43,813 bases of DNA from Candidatus Gastranaerophilales bacterium (GCA_944325875.1 CALVBU010000017.1:1-43813), one strand, 5' to 3'; positions 8,625 through 16,441 are shown, numbered from the stretch's first letter. A program made the numbers and translations. The notes: generated by a model not told the origin, from the sequence alone.

Positions 8625-8843
8625 ATGGAAAATGATATTAAGCACAAACTTGGACGAAACATCAAAATAGAAAGAATCCGTAAAGATTTAACTCAGGAAG
8701 AATTCGCAGAAAATATTGATATGAGTTTAAGCCATATTAGTAAAATTGAGCAAGGCATAACATCTCCAACTGCAATTGCACTATTCAAAATGGCAAAAAC
8801 TTTAGATATTCCAATGGAAAAATTCTTTGAAGGAATTGAATAA
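8625..8843 (+). CDS. XRE-family helix-turn-helix regulator
   Basis: A 72-residue Cro/CI-type DNA-binding protein that is almost only the five-helix HTH domain: GRNIKIERIRKDLTQEEFAE (helices 1-2), then the recognition region MSLSHISKIEQGITSPTAIAL, then LDIPMEKFF. It probably acts as a dimer. It is divergent from the second pseudopilin, with tandem palindromes between them, so repression of itself or the pseudopilin is the simplest reading. TATAAT ends six bases before the ATG and there is no Shine-Dalgarno, so the message is likely leaderless. Confidence 0.88.
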   Translation: MENDIKHKLGRNIKIERIRKDLTQEEFAENIDMSLSHISKIEQGITSPTAIALFKMAKTLDIPMEKFFEGIE

Positions 8844-8950
8844 ATAATTTATAATTTAGGCTTAGAAAACAAATAAAATTTTTTATAGTATCAGGTGAAA
8901 TATAATTAAAATACCAGCTTAAATATCGTGAATATAAGTTAGAAATAATA

Positions 8951-8980
8951 AAAAGGCGGATTTTAAAATCCGCCTTTTTT
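8951..8980. terminator. Bidirectional intrinsic terminator
   Basis: AAAAGGCGGATTTT and AAAATCCGCCTTTT form a perfect palindromic stem flanked by A and T runs. It lies 8 bases past the stop of the minus-strand gene ending at 8989, and about 105 bases after the XRE gene. Confidence 0.88.
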
Positions 8981-8988
8981 ATTTTAAT

Positions 8989-9978
8989 TTAATAAAGTAC
9001 ATTACCTTTAGAAATATTAAACGGATCTTTTCCTATACCAGCATAATTTCTTGAAGGAGATGGAGTCAGAGAAAGACCCCCTTGAGCTAATAATGCAGAA
9101 TTAGATCCCTCTATTTCCTGTATAGAATTAAGTGCTTCAAAATATGCACTCTTATCAGGTTCAGGAATTTTATATGGATCAAAATCCTCATAAGGTGCAA
9201 TATATATATAAATATCTTTAGGTTGTTGAGATTCAAATTTTGATCTGCAAGAATCCTGATATTTTGCTTTTAATTCTTCAACTTTAGATTTAGCATCCTT
9301 ATATTTTATTCCAGTAGAAGCAGTCTTTTCATCAAGCTTAGCCCTAGCTTGTTTTTGTTTTTCAGTTAATTCTTTATCTTTACCTTTGATACCCAATTTT
9401 TCTAATAAAACTGCAAAATCACCATCGATATTTCCACTCTCAATACCCGGTTTTTCTTTACCTGCTGGTGTAATTCCAGCCTTTTTGGCAAGAGCTGTAT
9501 TATTATTTTCAATTTCTTTTTTAGCTTCAGTAGCTTCCATATATTCTGTCTTGGCTGGTTCTGGTAATTTCGACGGATCGAAAACTTTTTGTTTTATCGG
9601 GGGATAGTAAACAGCAAGATTTTTAGGCTGTTCTCTTTCTACAGTCACTTCGGTATAATATTTATCATCTTTATATTTTTCTTTGACTTCATCTATTTTT
9701 TTATTTGCATCTCCATATGAAATACCAGTTGAAGATACTTTTTCATTCAGTTGTCCTAAAGCTTCTTTTTCCTCAGGTGTTGGTTCATGTTTTTTTCCAA
9801 AACCGGCTTTAATTAAAAGTGCTTCTGCCTCAGGAGTAATCTCTATACTTTTTGAACCTGAACTACCAAGCATTTCACCAATTCTATTAAATTCAGGATC
9901 AATAATAACTTTTCTTGCATAACTTTTACCAAATACTTGATTGTTAGAGTTAACGCTTCCATCAAACTCTATACCCAT
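8989..9978 (-). CDS. Hypothetical protein with an internal duplication
   Basis: A 329-residue soluble, Lys/Glu-rich protein with no signal peptide. Residues about 53-168 and 189-301 are two copies of one module. Each has a short leading helix (ALLIKAGF, VLLEKLGI), a charged coiled stretch, TGISYGDA or TGIKYKDA, a K-Y-x-D helix end, then Q-P-K-(N/D) with Tyr-rich strands, and FDPSKLPEP or FDPYKIPEP. No known domain is recognised. The start at MGIEFDGS is set by AAAGGAGA eight bases upstream; an in-frame ATG at 10014 lacks this. Tyr- and Pro-rich segments suggest a binding or scaffold role, which is only inference. It is a single gene with its own terminator. Confidence 0.75.
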   Translation of the reverse strand: MGIEFDGSVNSNNQVFGKSYARKVIIDPEFNRIGEMLGSSGSKSIEITPEAEALLIKAGFGKKHEPTPEEKEALGQLNEKVSSTGISYGDANKKIDEVKEKYKDDKYYTEVTVEREQPKNLAVYYPPIKQKVFDPSKLPEPAKTEYMEATEAKKEIENNNTALAKKAGITPAGKEKPGIESGNIDGDFAVLLEKLGIKGKDKELTEKQKQARAKLDEKTASTGIKYKDAKSKVEELKAKYQDSCRSKFESQQPKDIYIYIAPYEDFDPYKIPEPDKSAYFEALNSIQEIEGSNSALLAQGGLSLTPSPSRNYAGIGKDPFNISKGNVLY

Positions 9979-10146
9979 GGTGTCTCCTTTCATACTTATA
10001 CTCTTTAAGCACACATTGCTTATGTTTATATAAACAATTTAACCACTAATTAATTTACATATAGAATATATAATTTATAGATAAATAATGCATAAAAGCG
10101 CTTATAGTATAGGATTCACAGGATTTAACATTTCGTAACAATTAAC

Positions 10147-10182
10147 AAAAAAAAGAGCGAATTCTAAAATCCGCTCTTTTTT
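10147..10182. terminator. Terminator of gatA
   Basis: AAAAAAGAGCG and CGCTCTTTTTT pair with an inner ATT/AAT, flanked by A and T runs, just past the gatA stop on the minus strand. It works in principle in both directions. Confidence 0.82.
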
Positions 10183-10201
10183 AATATATTCTAATTTAGA
10201 T

Positions 10202-11665
10202 TTATATATTTGCTAATTGCAAGTAATAATCGTTTGCTCTTTCAAACTTATGAGCGGCATTGAACAATCTGCTTTCCTGCAACTGCGGAGCAAGAATTTG
10301 TAAACCGATTGGCATACCCTCACAGTCAAATCCTGCAGGAACACTCATACCAGGGATACCTGCAAGGTTTGCAGAAATAGTTGCAATATCCGTCAAATAC
10401 ATTTGAAGAGGATCAGATGCTTTTGAGCCCAAGTCAAATGCTGTATTTGGACAAGTTGGTGAAATTAAAATATCAACTTTTTTGAATGCTTCTACGAAGT
10501 CTTGAGTAACAAGAGCTCTCATTTGTTGAGCTTTTTTGTAGTAAGCATCATAATAGCCTGATGATAAAGCATAAGTACCAAGCATTATACGGCGTTTAAC
10601 CTCCGGACCGAAACCTTCAGCACGGGTTTTAGTATACATTTCCATAAGGTTTTTAGCCTCAGGAGTTCTATACCCATATCTTACACCGTCAAATCTTGCC
10701 AAGTTAGAAGAACACTCAGCCGTTGCCAAAATATAATAAATACCGATAGAATATTTTAACTTAGGCAATGACACTTCAACAATTTCAGCCCCGAGTTTTT
10801 TATAATCCTCGATAGCTTTTTCCATAGCTTTTTGAACATCCTCAGATAAACCTTCAGACATAAGTTCTTTGATAACACCAACTTTCATACCTTTGATGTC
10901 ATCGTTCAAATGAGCGGCATAATGCTCTACCGGCAAATTCAAAGAAGTACTGTCTTTAGGGTCATGACCTGAAATAACTTCCAATAAATTAGCAGCATCT
11001 TCAACAGTTCTCGCAAACGGGCCGATTTGGTCAAGAGATGATGCAAAAGCAATTAACCCATAACGCGAAACTCTTCCGTAAGTAGGTTTCATACCAACGA
11101 TACCGCAGAATGATGCCGGAAGTCTGATAGATCCGCCTGTATCAGAGCCAAGAGCAAGAGTTGCTTCACAAGCTGAAACAGAAGCGGCAGAACCACCTGA
11201 AGATCCACCAGGAACTTTTTTCAAATTCCAAGGGTTATGAACTTTTTTAAATGCAGAGTTCTCATTAGAAGAACCCATTGCAAACTCGTCAAGATTAGCT
11301 TTACCAAGGATTGGCACTAAATTGCCGAGCAATTTTTCTGTAACTGTCGCATTAAAAGGCGATACAAAGTTTTCCAAAATTTTACTTGAAGCTGTAGTTT
11401 TAGAACCGATTAGATTCATATTATCTTTCAATGCTAACGGAACACCTGCAAGAAGCGGTAAATCTTCGCCTTTAGCAATTTTTTCATCAACTTTTTTAGC
11501 TGTTTCAAGAGCAGTATCTTTGGTTAAAGAATTGAAAGCACCTAACTTTTCATCAAGTTCGGCAATTCTATCAAAAGCTGCATTAGTCAATTCAACAGCG
11601 GAAATTTCTTTATTCTTCAAGGCTTTACTTTGTTCGGCAGCCGATTTTTTCAAAAGCTCGTTCAT
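10202..11665 (-). CDS. gatA: Glutamyl-tRNA(Gln)/aspartyl-tRNA(Asn) amidotransferase subunit A
   Basis: Amidase subunit of GatCAB, which converts mischarged Glu-tRNA(Gln) or Asp-tRNA(Asn) to the amide using ammonia from glutamine. The 487-residue protein has the amidase triad: Lys80 in LALKDN, cis-Ser155 in PGGSSGGSAA, and nucleophile Ser179 in SDTGGSIRLPA. Length and motif spacing fit bacterial GatA. The ATG is preceded by AAGGAG. gatB and gatC are not in the window, so the complex is encoded at separate loci, as in cyanobacteria. A small G+C-rich hairpin lies in the leader at 11692-11705. Confidence 0.97.
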   Translation of the reverse strand: MNELLKKSAAEQSKALKNKEISAVELTNAAFDRIAELDEKLGAFNSLTKDTALETAKKVDEKIAKGEDLPLLAGVPLALKDNMNLIGSKTTASSKILENFVSPFNATVTEKLLGNLVPILGKANLDEFAMGSSNENSAFKKVHNPWNLKKVPGGSSGGSAASVSACEATLALGSDTGGSIRLPASFCGIVGMKPTYGRVSRYGLIAFASSLDQIGPFARTVEDAANLLEVISGHDPKDSTSLNLPVEHYAAHLNDDIKGMKVGVIKELMSEGLSEDVQKAMEKAIEDYKKLGAEIVEVSLPKLKYSIGIYYILATAECSSNLARFDGVRYGYRTPEAKNLMEMYTKTRAEGFGPEVKRRIMLGTYALSSGYYDAYYKKAQQMRALVTQDFVEAFKKVDILISPTCPNTAFDLGSKASDPLQMYLTDIATISANLAGIPGMSVPAGFDCEGMPIGLQILAPQLQESRLFNAAHKFERANDYYLQLANI

Positions 11666-11691
11666 ATTATCTCCTTAGCTAGTCTTTCTAA

Positions 11692-11705
11692 CCCGCCCGT
11701 GCGGG
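11692..11705. repeat. G+C-rich hairpin in the gatA leader
   Basis: CCCGC and GCGGG pair around CCGT, about 30 bases upstream of the gatA start. It is an island of G+C in AT-rich DNA. It could be an attenuator stem or a terminator for the gene upstream at 11794; there is no clean T run in either direction. Confidence 0.35.
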
Positions 11706-11793
11706 CTTATAGCAAAATTTTAGAATAAACACAGCTAATTAGCAAGAGTATAGTTACATTAAGTTATGAAGAGACAATAAGACTTTAAAAGGA

Positions 11794-12225
11794 TTATCGT
11801 TTCATAGATTTACTGATTTGCGTATGGATTTTGTTTGCTTTATACAAATATTCAGTTAAAATTTCATAGTTATGCACTGATTCCCGATATGGAGCTCTAA
11901 TCTTCATCAATTCATCGACATTTTTATTAATGCTCGCAAGCGATTCCAAAGAATCACTCATCTGAACAAGAGAATTAAATTTACGAGAAACTTTTGCAAG
12001 AATATAACGTTTTACAAAAACTACAGCTTTATCTATTGCAGGAAAAGTTCTATTATGAGTAACAGGTTTTTGTACAGGAGAAGAAACCGTTCCCTCAAGC
12101 ATTTTCGAATCGAATTCGTTAATCTTATGAGGGTTTGCAGTAAGGCTCGATAATGCATCAATCTGTTTGTTGATTGATTTTACCGATTCTATATTAGTTA
12201 ATGAGCCAAATTGTTTATTTCCCAT
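11794..12225 (-). CDS. Hypothetical helical protein
   Basis: A 143-residue basic protein, with no signal peptide and no membrane helix. The sequence is mostly helical, with regularly spaced hydrophobic residues (SINKQIDALSSL, LESLASINKNVDELM) suggesting coiled-coil or helical-bundle packing. No family is recognised. It lies upstream of gatA on the same strand but about 130 bases away, so co-transcription is uncertain. The ribosome binding site is weak. Confidence 0.6.
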   Translation of the reverse strand: MGNKQFGSLTNIESVKSINKQIDALSSLTANPHKINEFDSKMLEGTVSSPVQKPVTHNRTFPAIDKAVVFVKRYILAKVSRKFNSLVQMSDSLESLASINKNVDELMKIRAPYRESVHNYEILTEYLYKANKIHTQISKSMKR

Positions 12226-12327
12226 AGTCCGTTACTTTCATAATAAAGCATAAACAAAAAATATTTTTCCTGCAAATACAGTAAAAATATGAGCAAATTT
12301 TAATATTTTACTTATAATATGATTATT

Positions 12328-12651
12328 ATGTATGACTATGAATTAGATGAAGAAGACAAGGATTTAAAAAAAGTCGGACTGGAGCTAATGTTTATGACAC
12401 CTGAAAAATGCTCCAGCGAAAAAGGTATTACTGCTGTCGAATTAGCCAAACTGGTCGAATTACCTCTTGAGATTGTCAAAAAGAAATTGCAAATCCTAAA
12501 AGATGAAGGCATCGTTCATGTAAAAGGCATTAATCCAAAATATTGGAAGTTTGACAATTACAACTTCCAAAGAATGGATGAAGACAGCGACGTATTCAAA
12601 CTTTTATGCAGTTTTGATGATGTAGATTTTGACAGATTTTTCCAATACTAA
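12328..12651 (+). CDS. Small winged-helix-like protein
   Basis: A 107-residue acidic protein. Residues about 30-65 read as a winged helix-turn-helix: GITAVELAKLVELPLEIVKKKLQ, then LKDEGIVHVKG as the wing-facing strand. The C-terminus is acidic and aromatic (DVDFDRFFQY). It may be a transcription factor or a scaffold using the same fold. I chose the second ATG because TATAAT at 12313-12318 touches the first ATG at 12319, so transcription should begin near 12325. There is no Shine-Dalgarno. Its target is unknown. Confidence 0.6.
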   Translation: MYDYELDEEDKDLKKVGLELMFMTPEKCSSEKGITAVELAKLVELPLEIVKKKLQILKDEGIVHVKGINPKYWKFDNYNFQRMDEDSDVFKLLCSFDDVDFDRFFQY

Positions 12652-12668
12652 TCTAACTTTACAAAAAC

Positions 12669-12697
12669 TTGCCTAAAACAATTATTTAAAAGATAAT
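12669..12697 (+). promoter_or_regulatory. Promoter of the DUF2400-like gene, leaderless
   Basis: TTGCCT (12669-12674) and GATAAT (12692-12697) are separated by exactly 17 bases. The predicted start, seven bases after the -10, is the A of the ATG at 12704. Confidence 0.55.
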
Positions 12698-12703
12698 TTT
12701 CGT

Positions 12704-13456
12704 ATGATTACGAAAAATGAAATAGATAGTCTGGTTGAAAAATTTGAAAATGAAGATTTCATAAAAGATGACCCCGTCAGATTTCCAAACAGATTTAAAA
12801 ATAAAAAAGATATTGAACTTGCCGGATTTATGTCATCACTTGTAGCCTATGGAAGACGTGACGTATTCACCAAAAAATTGGATAAATTGTTTGAGCTTGC
12901 AAACAACAAACCGCTTGATTTTATCTTAAACTTTGACCCAAAAATCCTAGGCGATTTTAACTACAGATTTGGCAAACCAGAAGATTTTGCCCAAATATTT
13001 TCGATCCTGCGTGAACTTTATTCAAAAGATGGAGGACTCGAAGAACTTTTTAAATACGGCTACGAAAATCCCTACAAAGGAAATATGTTTGTTCCTGTAA
13101 CCGATTATTTTTATTCAAGAGTAAAAAATCCTAATCAGGGATTTTATTTTATGATACCTGACCCCAAAAAAGGCGGAGCGATGAAACGTATGTGCATGTT
13201 TCTTCGCTGGATGGTAAGAAAAGGCCCTGTAGACTTTGGGATTTGGGATTTTATGCCAACATCTGATTTATATATTCCGCTCGATGTCCATGTAGCAAGA
13301 ATTTCAAGAGAAATAGGACTTTTAACAAGAAATTCAAATGACTTTAAAGCAGTAATAGAATTAACAGAAAACTTGAAAAAATATGATCCTCAAGATCCTG
13401 CAAAATATGACTTTGCAATGTTTGGATACGGAGTTAACGAAAATAAAAAAGGATAA
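12704..13456 (+). CDS. DUF2400 / TIGR02757 family protein
   Basis: A 250-residue protein of a conserved uncharacterised bacterial family. Recognisable segments are DDPVRFPNRFKNKKDIELAG near the start, the SLVAYGRRDVF motif around residues 45-56, and a MCMFLRWMVRKG helix with IPLDVHVARISR near 205. The fold resembles helix-hairpin-helix DNA glycosylases in outline, but I see no assigned catalysis and make no functional claim. It is followed six bases later by a small gene with a ribosome binding site, so the two form an operon. Confidence 0.8.
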   Translation: MITKNEIDSLVEKFENEDFIKDDPVRFPNRFKNKKDIELAGFMSSLVAYGRRDVFTKKLDKLFELANNKPLDFILNFDPKILGDFNYRFGKPEDFAQIFSILRELYSKDGGLEELFKYGYENPYKGNMFVPVTDYFYSRVKNPNQGFYFMIPDPKKGGAMKRMCMFLRWMVRKGPVDFGIWDFMPTSDLYIPLDVHVARISREIGLLTRNSNDFKAVIELTENLKKYDPQDPAKYDFAMFGYGVNENKKG

Positions 13457-13461
13457 AGCTT

Positions 13462-13791
13462 ATGGCAAAAATTCCAAAAATTTCTAACAATTACCAAAAT
13501 TTAAAAGTTCTGCAAAATAATAAATTTTGGGCTTATGTTTATGGAGATATAAAAGGTTATAAAAAAGCCTCACAAGAATTTGCAAAAGAAGCCATAAAAG
13601 ATTTTGATACTGCAAAAGAAGTAATGAAACAATCTCCAAAAATCAGCGCACCTCTATTTTCCAAATTAGCACTACGAAGTTTAAAAGTTTGGTTCTTGGA
13701 CAAATTAAGAATAAAAACTCCAGAAGAAAAAGCCCTGACAAAACTGGCTAAAGCTGAAAAAGAAAAACAAAAACTCAAAATAAACGCATAA
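13462..13791 (+). CDS. Small basic hypothetical protein
   Basis: A 109-residue Lys-rich protein, cytosolic by composition, with a helical C-terminus (KALTKLAKAEKEKQKLK). It has no known domain. It starts six bases after the DUF2400-like stop with an AAAGGAT ribosome binding site, so it is the second gene of that operon. The basic character could mean nucleic-acid or ribosome contact, which is inference only. Confidence 0.65.
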   Translation: MAKIPKISNNYQNLKVLQNNKFWAYVYGDIKGYKKASQEFAKEAIKDFDTAKEVMKQSPKISAPLFSKLALRSLKVWFLDKLRIKTPEEKALTKLAKAEKEKQKLKINA

Positions 13792-13814
13792 AAAACTGGA
13801 GTTATTATTAATTT

Positions 13815-13825
13815 TATGATATGAT
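13815..13825 (+). promoter_or_regulatory. Candidate -10 of the small-peptide mRNA
   Basis: Overlapping TATGAT hexamers at 13815 and 13820 would start a transcript near 13831, at the base of the structured leader. The -35 is weak (CTGGAG). Confidence 0.35.
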
Positions 13826-13846
13826 AATTTCAGGGTAAGACTCTTA

Positions 13847-13893
13847 ACCTCCACGACACACATGATTTACGAAGAAATCGGTCGAAAGGAGGT
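13847..13893 (+). promoter_or_regulatory. Leader stem that hides the Shine-Dalgarno of the small peptide
   Basis: Three nested perfect helices share one axis: ACCTCC (13847-13852) with the Shine-Dalgarno GGAGGT (13888-13893), CGAC (13854-13857) with GTCG (13881-13884), and GATTT (13864-13868) with AAATC (13875-13879). The Shine-Dalgarno is fully paired in this fold, so translation should need refolding or leader processing. Confidence 0.7.
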
Positions 13894-13903
13894 GAACGGA
13901 TGA
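13862..13903 (+). CDS. 13-codon leader ORF overlapping the small peptide
   Basis: ATG at 13862 opens a frame MIYEEIGRKEVNG whose TGA overlaps the next start as ATGA. That geometry is classic for translational coupling and resembles the mok/hok arrangement. It has no Shine-Dalgarno of its own and may be accidental. Confidence 0.3.
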   Translation: MIYEEIGRKEVNG

Positions 13904-13974
13904 CTCGAGAGTTAATTAAAAAAGCTCTAGCGATACTAGAGCTTTTAATAAGATTAATTCGCGTATTAATCTAA
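13900..13974 (+). CDS. 24-residue amphipathic peptide, candidate type I toxin
   Basis: ATG at 13900 has a near-ideal ribosome binding site (AAAGGAGGTGA, six bases from GGAGGT to the ATG). The peptide begins MTRELIKKALAILELL and continues with Ile, Leu, Val and two more Arg. Charged residues at positions 3, 4, 7, 8, 14, 18 and 21 fall on one face of a helix; everything else is Leu/Ile/Ala/Val, and net charge is about +3. The coding part folds into two perfect hairpins (13920-13946 and 13951-13972), and a third long one follows the stop. Small size, amphipathic helix, hidden ribosome binding site and a facing antisense transcript match type I toxins in form. Alternatives are a regulatory leader peptide or a secreted membrane-active peptide. 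Not recognised from any known family. Confidence 0.6.
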   Translation: MTRELIKKALAILELLIRLIRVLI

Positions 13975-14031
13975 AGGGTCGAAGACGGTAATCTTAAAGG
14001 ACTCGCACTCCTTTTGGATTACCACCCTTGT
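13917..14031 (-). ncRNA. Candidate antisense RNA to the small-peptide mRNA
   Basis: A promoter at 14065-14038 on the minus strand would start a transcript near 14031. It would run through the terminal hairpin and half of the peptide ORF, and end at the perfect hairpin CTAGAGCTTTT/AAAAGCTCTAG, which is followed by T on this strand only (TTTTTT counting the stem bases). The predicted RNA is about 115 bases and fully complementary to the 3' part of the mRNA, an antitoxin-like layout. The terminator could also serve the XRE gene upstream. Confidence 0.45.
13974..14029 (+). terminator. Long terminal hairpin of the small-peptide mRNA
   Basis: GGTAATC pairs with GATTACC, and inside it AAAGGA with TCCTTT around the loop CTCGCAC. 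An outer helix AAGGGT with ACCCTT closes the structure, leaving a bulge CGAAGAC. There is no long T run, so it may act as a 3' stabiliser rather than a classic terminator. Confidence 0.55.
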
Positions 14032-14037
14032 AATATT

Positions 14038-14065
14038 ATTATAACGTACTTTGCAAAATTTTCAA
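14038..14065 (-). promoter_or_regulatory. Promoter for the antisense RNA
   Basis: On the minus strand TTGAAA and TATAAT are separated by 16 bases, one of the best matches to consensus in the window. It starts five bases after the XRE stop codon and has no ORF downstream, which argues for an RNA product. Confidence 0.6.
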
Positions 14066-14069
14066 GTGG

Positions 14070-14327
14070 TTAGGCAGGCGGATTTTCATCTGGAACGTAA
14101 CGTAAGAGGTCGTTAGGAGTACAATCAAGCGCCCAACAAAGTTTGTTAAGAGTTTCAAATTCAATACCCTTTGTATTATCGTGATACAAATTATAAACAG
14201 TATTATATTTTAATCCCGCCAATTTTGCAGTGTCGGCTACAGTCATTTTTCTAAAACCGATCATTGTTGATACATTATTTTTTATCATAAAATTTATTGT
14301 ACATATTTCTTCAATATAGATTGACAT
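14070..14327 (-). CDS. Small XRE/Cro-type regulator
   Basis: An 85-residue helix-turn-helix protein of the short Cro/CI class. It has MTVADTAKLAGLKYNTVYNLYHD as the two DNA-reading helices, then KGIEFETLNKLCWALDCTPNDLL, which is highly typical of this subfamily. Relatives usually begin at the equivalent of MIKNNVS, which is Met14 here (14288). The longer start is kept because TATAAA lies five bases before it; neither start has a Shine-Dalgarno. It is divergent from the 64-residue gene at 14403 and ends right at the antisense promoter, so it may control either neighbour. Confidence 0.82.
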   Translation of the reverse strand: MSIYIEEICTINFMIKNNVSTMIGFRKMTVADTAKLAGLKYNTVYNLYHDNTKGIEFETLNKLCWALDCTPNDLLRYVPDENPPA

Positions 14328-14341
14328 ATTTATTTATACAG

Positions 14342-14382
14342 AGTAATATATTCGTATAAGTAAAAGAATTAGTAATATTACT
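14342..14382. promoter_or_regulatory. Candidate operator between the small XRE gene and the 64-residue gene
   Basis: AGTAATATTACT at 14371-14382 is a perfect 12-bp palindrome. AGTAATAT recurs at 14342-14349, 29 bases away, in the shared divergent promoter region. Confidence 0.4.
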
Positions 14383-14402
14383 TAATATAGGAAGGGGTCA
14401 AG

Positions 14403-14597
14403 ATGAATGCAAATGAACTGGGAACATTAGCCGACTCTGTCGTGCAGATATACAGCCTTAGTGCTGTCGCAAAAAATTTTACTGATACTCATTACATGGA
14501 CGAAAATATGCTCCATATCGGGCTTATGATGGATAAGATTAACGAACAGGCTGACAGACTAAAATCATTACTAGAAAGTTATCAAGTCATTCCTTAG
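14403..14597 (+). CDS. 64-residue hypothetical protein
   Basis: A small acidic, helical protein with no signal peptide. The second half (MMDKINEQADRLKSLLESY) looks like a coiled coil. It has a good ribosome binding site (AGGAAGGGG) and its own terminator at 14630-14653. It is divergent from the small XRE regulator across a palindromic site, which suggests a regulator-target pair. Function unknown. Confidence 0.65.
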   Translation: MNANELGTLADSVVQIYSLSAVAKNFTDTHYMDENMLHIGLMMDKINEQADRLKSLLESYQVIP

Positions 14598-14625
14598 CTG
14601 AGGTTTATTTGGCTATTCAATATAA

Positions 14626-14657
14626 AAAAACCGCCTTAGATTAATAAGGCGGTCTTT
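14626..14657. terminator. Bidirectional intrinsic terminator
   Basis: ACCGCCTTA and TAAGGCGGT form a perfect 9-bp stem around GATTAA. Seven A precede it and CTTTCTTTCT follows. It separates the 64-residue gene from the convergent phosphofructokinase gene and should stop both. Confidence 0.88.
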
Positions 14658-14679
14658 CTTTCTATTAGTTTAATGAAAA

Positions 14680-16362
14680 CTATGCGTTAACTAACTCTTT
14701 GCTTCTTTCTAATTGAAGTGTGCAAGTTGTTACATCACATACACAAGATGGGCCGAAGTATTGAATAGCTCCAGGGAATAAATATCTGTCATTCATAGCC
14801 CATTCTTCTCTATGAGTTTCTAATTGTTTGAATACAGGACCGTCAAGTCTAACAAGAGCCTTTTGGATTACAGGCTTCATTTCACCGTGACGTTTTTCCA
14901 TATTCATCATCATTGTAAGAGGTACACCGCCAGCTACCCATTCAGAAGCAGGAGCTGTCAAGTTTCTTACTGATGACAAGTAACCTGTCAAACCAAAGTT
15001 GATTAATGCAAATGCATTGAAACCTAATGAATAGCAATAATCAGCATCAAAGTTTGATGGGAATGCACATCTTCCTTCATAACCAAAGAAGTGAGATTGT
15101 GCTGAGAATTTACCAATGTAATCACCTTGTGATTTCAATTCAGATAATCTAGTTTCAATCATTTCGATTAACAATTTTTCAGTTTCAATTTTTGAAACTT
15201 GAACGTTTCCGTGAGGGTCACGGTCTGCAAGCAATTGTCCTTTGATTAATACAGGCAATGAGCTGTAAACTTTTGCATTTGCAGGGTCAAGTCTGTTTTC
15301 TACGATATCAAATTTATCTCTGATTGTAGTTGCGTTTACAAAATCAGGATCATTTTCCAAAGTAGCCATAATATCGTTCAAGTTAGAAATCATTGATTTC
15401 ATTTCAGGGATGAACTCAATTAAGCCTTCAGGAATAATTGCAATACCAAAGTTTTTACCTTTGTCTGCACGTTTAACAATAATATCGCACATATAGTTAA
15501 TTATGCTTTCCAAAGACATTTTCTTTTCTTCAACTTCTTCTGAAATCAAAGTGATGTTTGGTTGAGTTTGCAAAGCTGCTTCCAAAGCTACGTGAGAAGC
15601 ACTTCTTCCCATAATTTTAACAAAGTGCCAATATTTTTTAGCTGAATTAGCATCACGTTGAATGTTTCCGATTAATTCAGCATAAGTTTTTGTAGCTGTA
15701 TCAAAACCGAATGAAATTTCGATTTGATCATTTTTCAAGTCACCGTCAATAGTTTTAGGACATCCGATAACTTGAATACCTGTATTATTTTTAACAAACC
15801 ATTCAGCCAAAAGTGCAGCGTTAGTATTAGAATCGTCACCGCCGATAATTACAACAGCAGAAATACCTAATTTTTTGCAAACTGCTAATGACTTTTGGAA
15901 TTGTTCTTCTGTTTCCAATTTAGTTCTACCAGAACCGATAATATCAAATCCGCCAGTGTTTCTATATTGATCGATAAATTCATCAGTGAATTCAATATAT
16001 TTACCATCGATAATACCTGATGGACCACCTAAGAAACCATATAATTTATTAGATGAGTTAGCTTGTTTTAAAGCATCGTACAACCCTGCAATTACATTGT
16101 GTCCGCCAGGAGCTTGTCCGCCTGAAAGGATTACACCAACGTTTTTTACATCAGATGCTGTCAATGAAATTGAATTTTTAAAAGTTACAACAGGTTTTCC
16201 GTAAGTATTTTTAAATAATTCTTTAATTTGTTCCTGATCTCTTACTGATTGAGTTGCAGAACCTTCAACCATTTCCAATGAATTAATACCTTTTGCAAGG
16301 CATTCAGGAAGTTTTGGTTGATACTTTAATCTTTCGATTTGTAAAGGTGAAAGTGTTTTCAT
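14680..16362 (-). CDS. pfp: PPi-dependent 6-phosphofructokinase
   Basis: Phosphorylates fructose 6-phosphate with pyrophosphate, a reversible glycolytic step in the cytosol. The 560-residue length places it in the long PFP clade. GGQAPGGHN at 81-89 is the phosphate-binding start. GGDDS at 174-178 has Asp where ATP enzymes have Gly. [10 protein letters not shown] at 202-211 carries the Lys that, with the second Asp, marks PPi use. [11 protein letters not shown] lies further on. The start is set by AAGGAAGAG upstream; the open frame continues 17 codons earlier without support. It stands alone between two terminator or promoter regions. Confidence 0.94.
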   Translation of the reverse strand: MKTLSPLQIERLKYQPKLPECLAKGINSLEMVEGSATQSVRDQEQIKELFKNTYGKPVVTFKNSISLTASDVKNVGVILSGGQAPGGHNVIAGLYDALKQANSSNKLYGFLGGPSGIIDGKYIEFTDEFIDQYRNTGGFDIIGSGRTKLETEEQFQKSLAVCKKLGISAVVIIGGDDSNTNAALLAEWFVKNNTGIQVIGCPKTIDGDLKNDQIEISFGFDTATKTYAELIGNIQRDANSAKKYWHFVKIMGRSASHVALEAALQTQPNITLISEEVEEKKMSLESIINYMCDIIVKRADKGKNFGIAIIPEGLIEFIPEMKSMISNLNDIMATLENDPDFVNATTIRDKFDIVENRLDPANAKVYSSLPVLIKGQLLADRDPHGNVQVSKIETEKLLIEMIETRLSELKSQGDYIGKFSAQSHFFGYEGRCAFPSNFDADYCYSLGFNAFALINFGLTGYLSSVRNLTAPASEWVAGGVPLTMMMNMEKRHGEMKPVIQKALVRLDGPVFKQLETHREEWAMNDRYLFPGAIQYFGPSCVCDVTTCTLQLERSKELVNA

Positions 16363-16441
16363 AGTTCTCTTCCTTTTCTTTAGTAATACGTTTACGCCAA
16401 CATAATAGCACAAAAAACATTATCATGTTATATTATCTTCC

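Noticed and set aside
11322..11678. 118-codon open frame on the plus strand.
   Set aside because: It is antisense to gatA, whose motifs are intact; the frame has no ribosome binding site.
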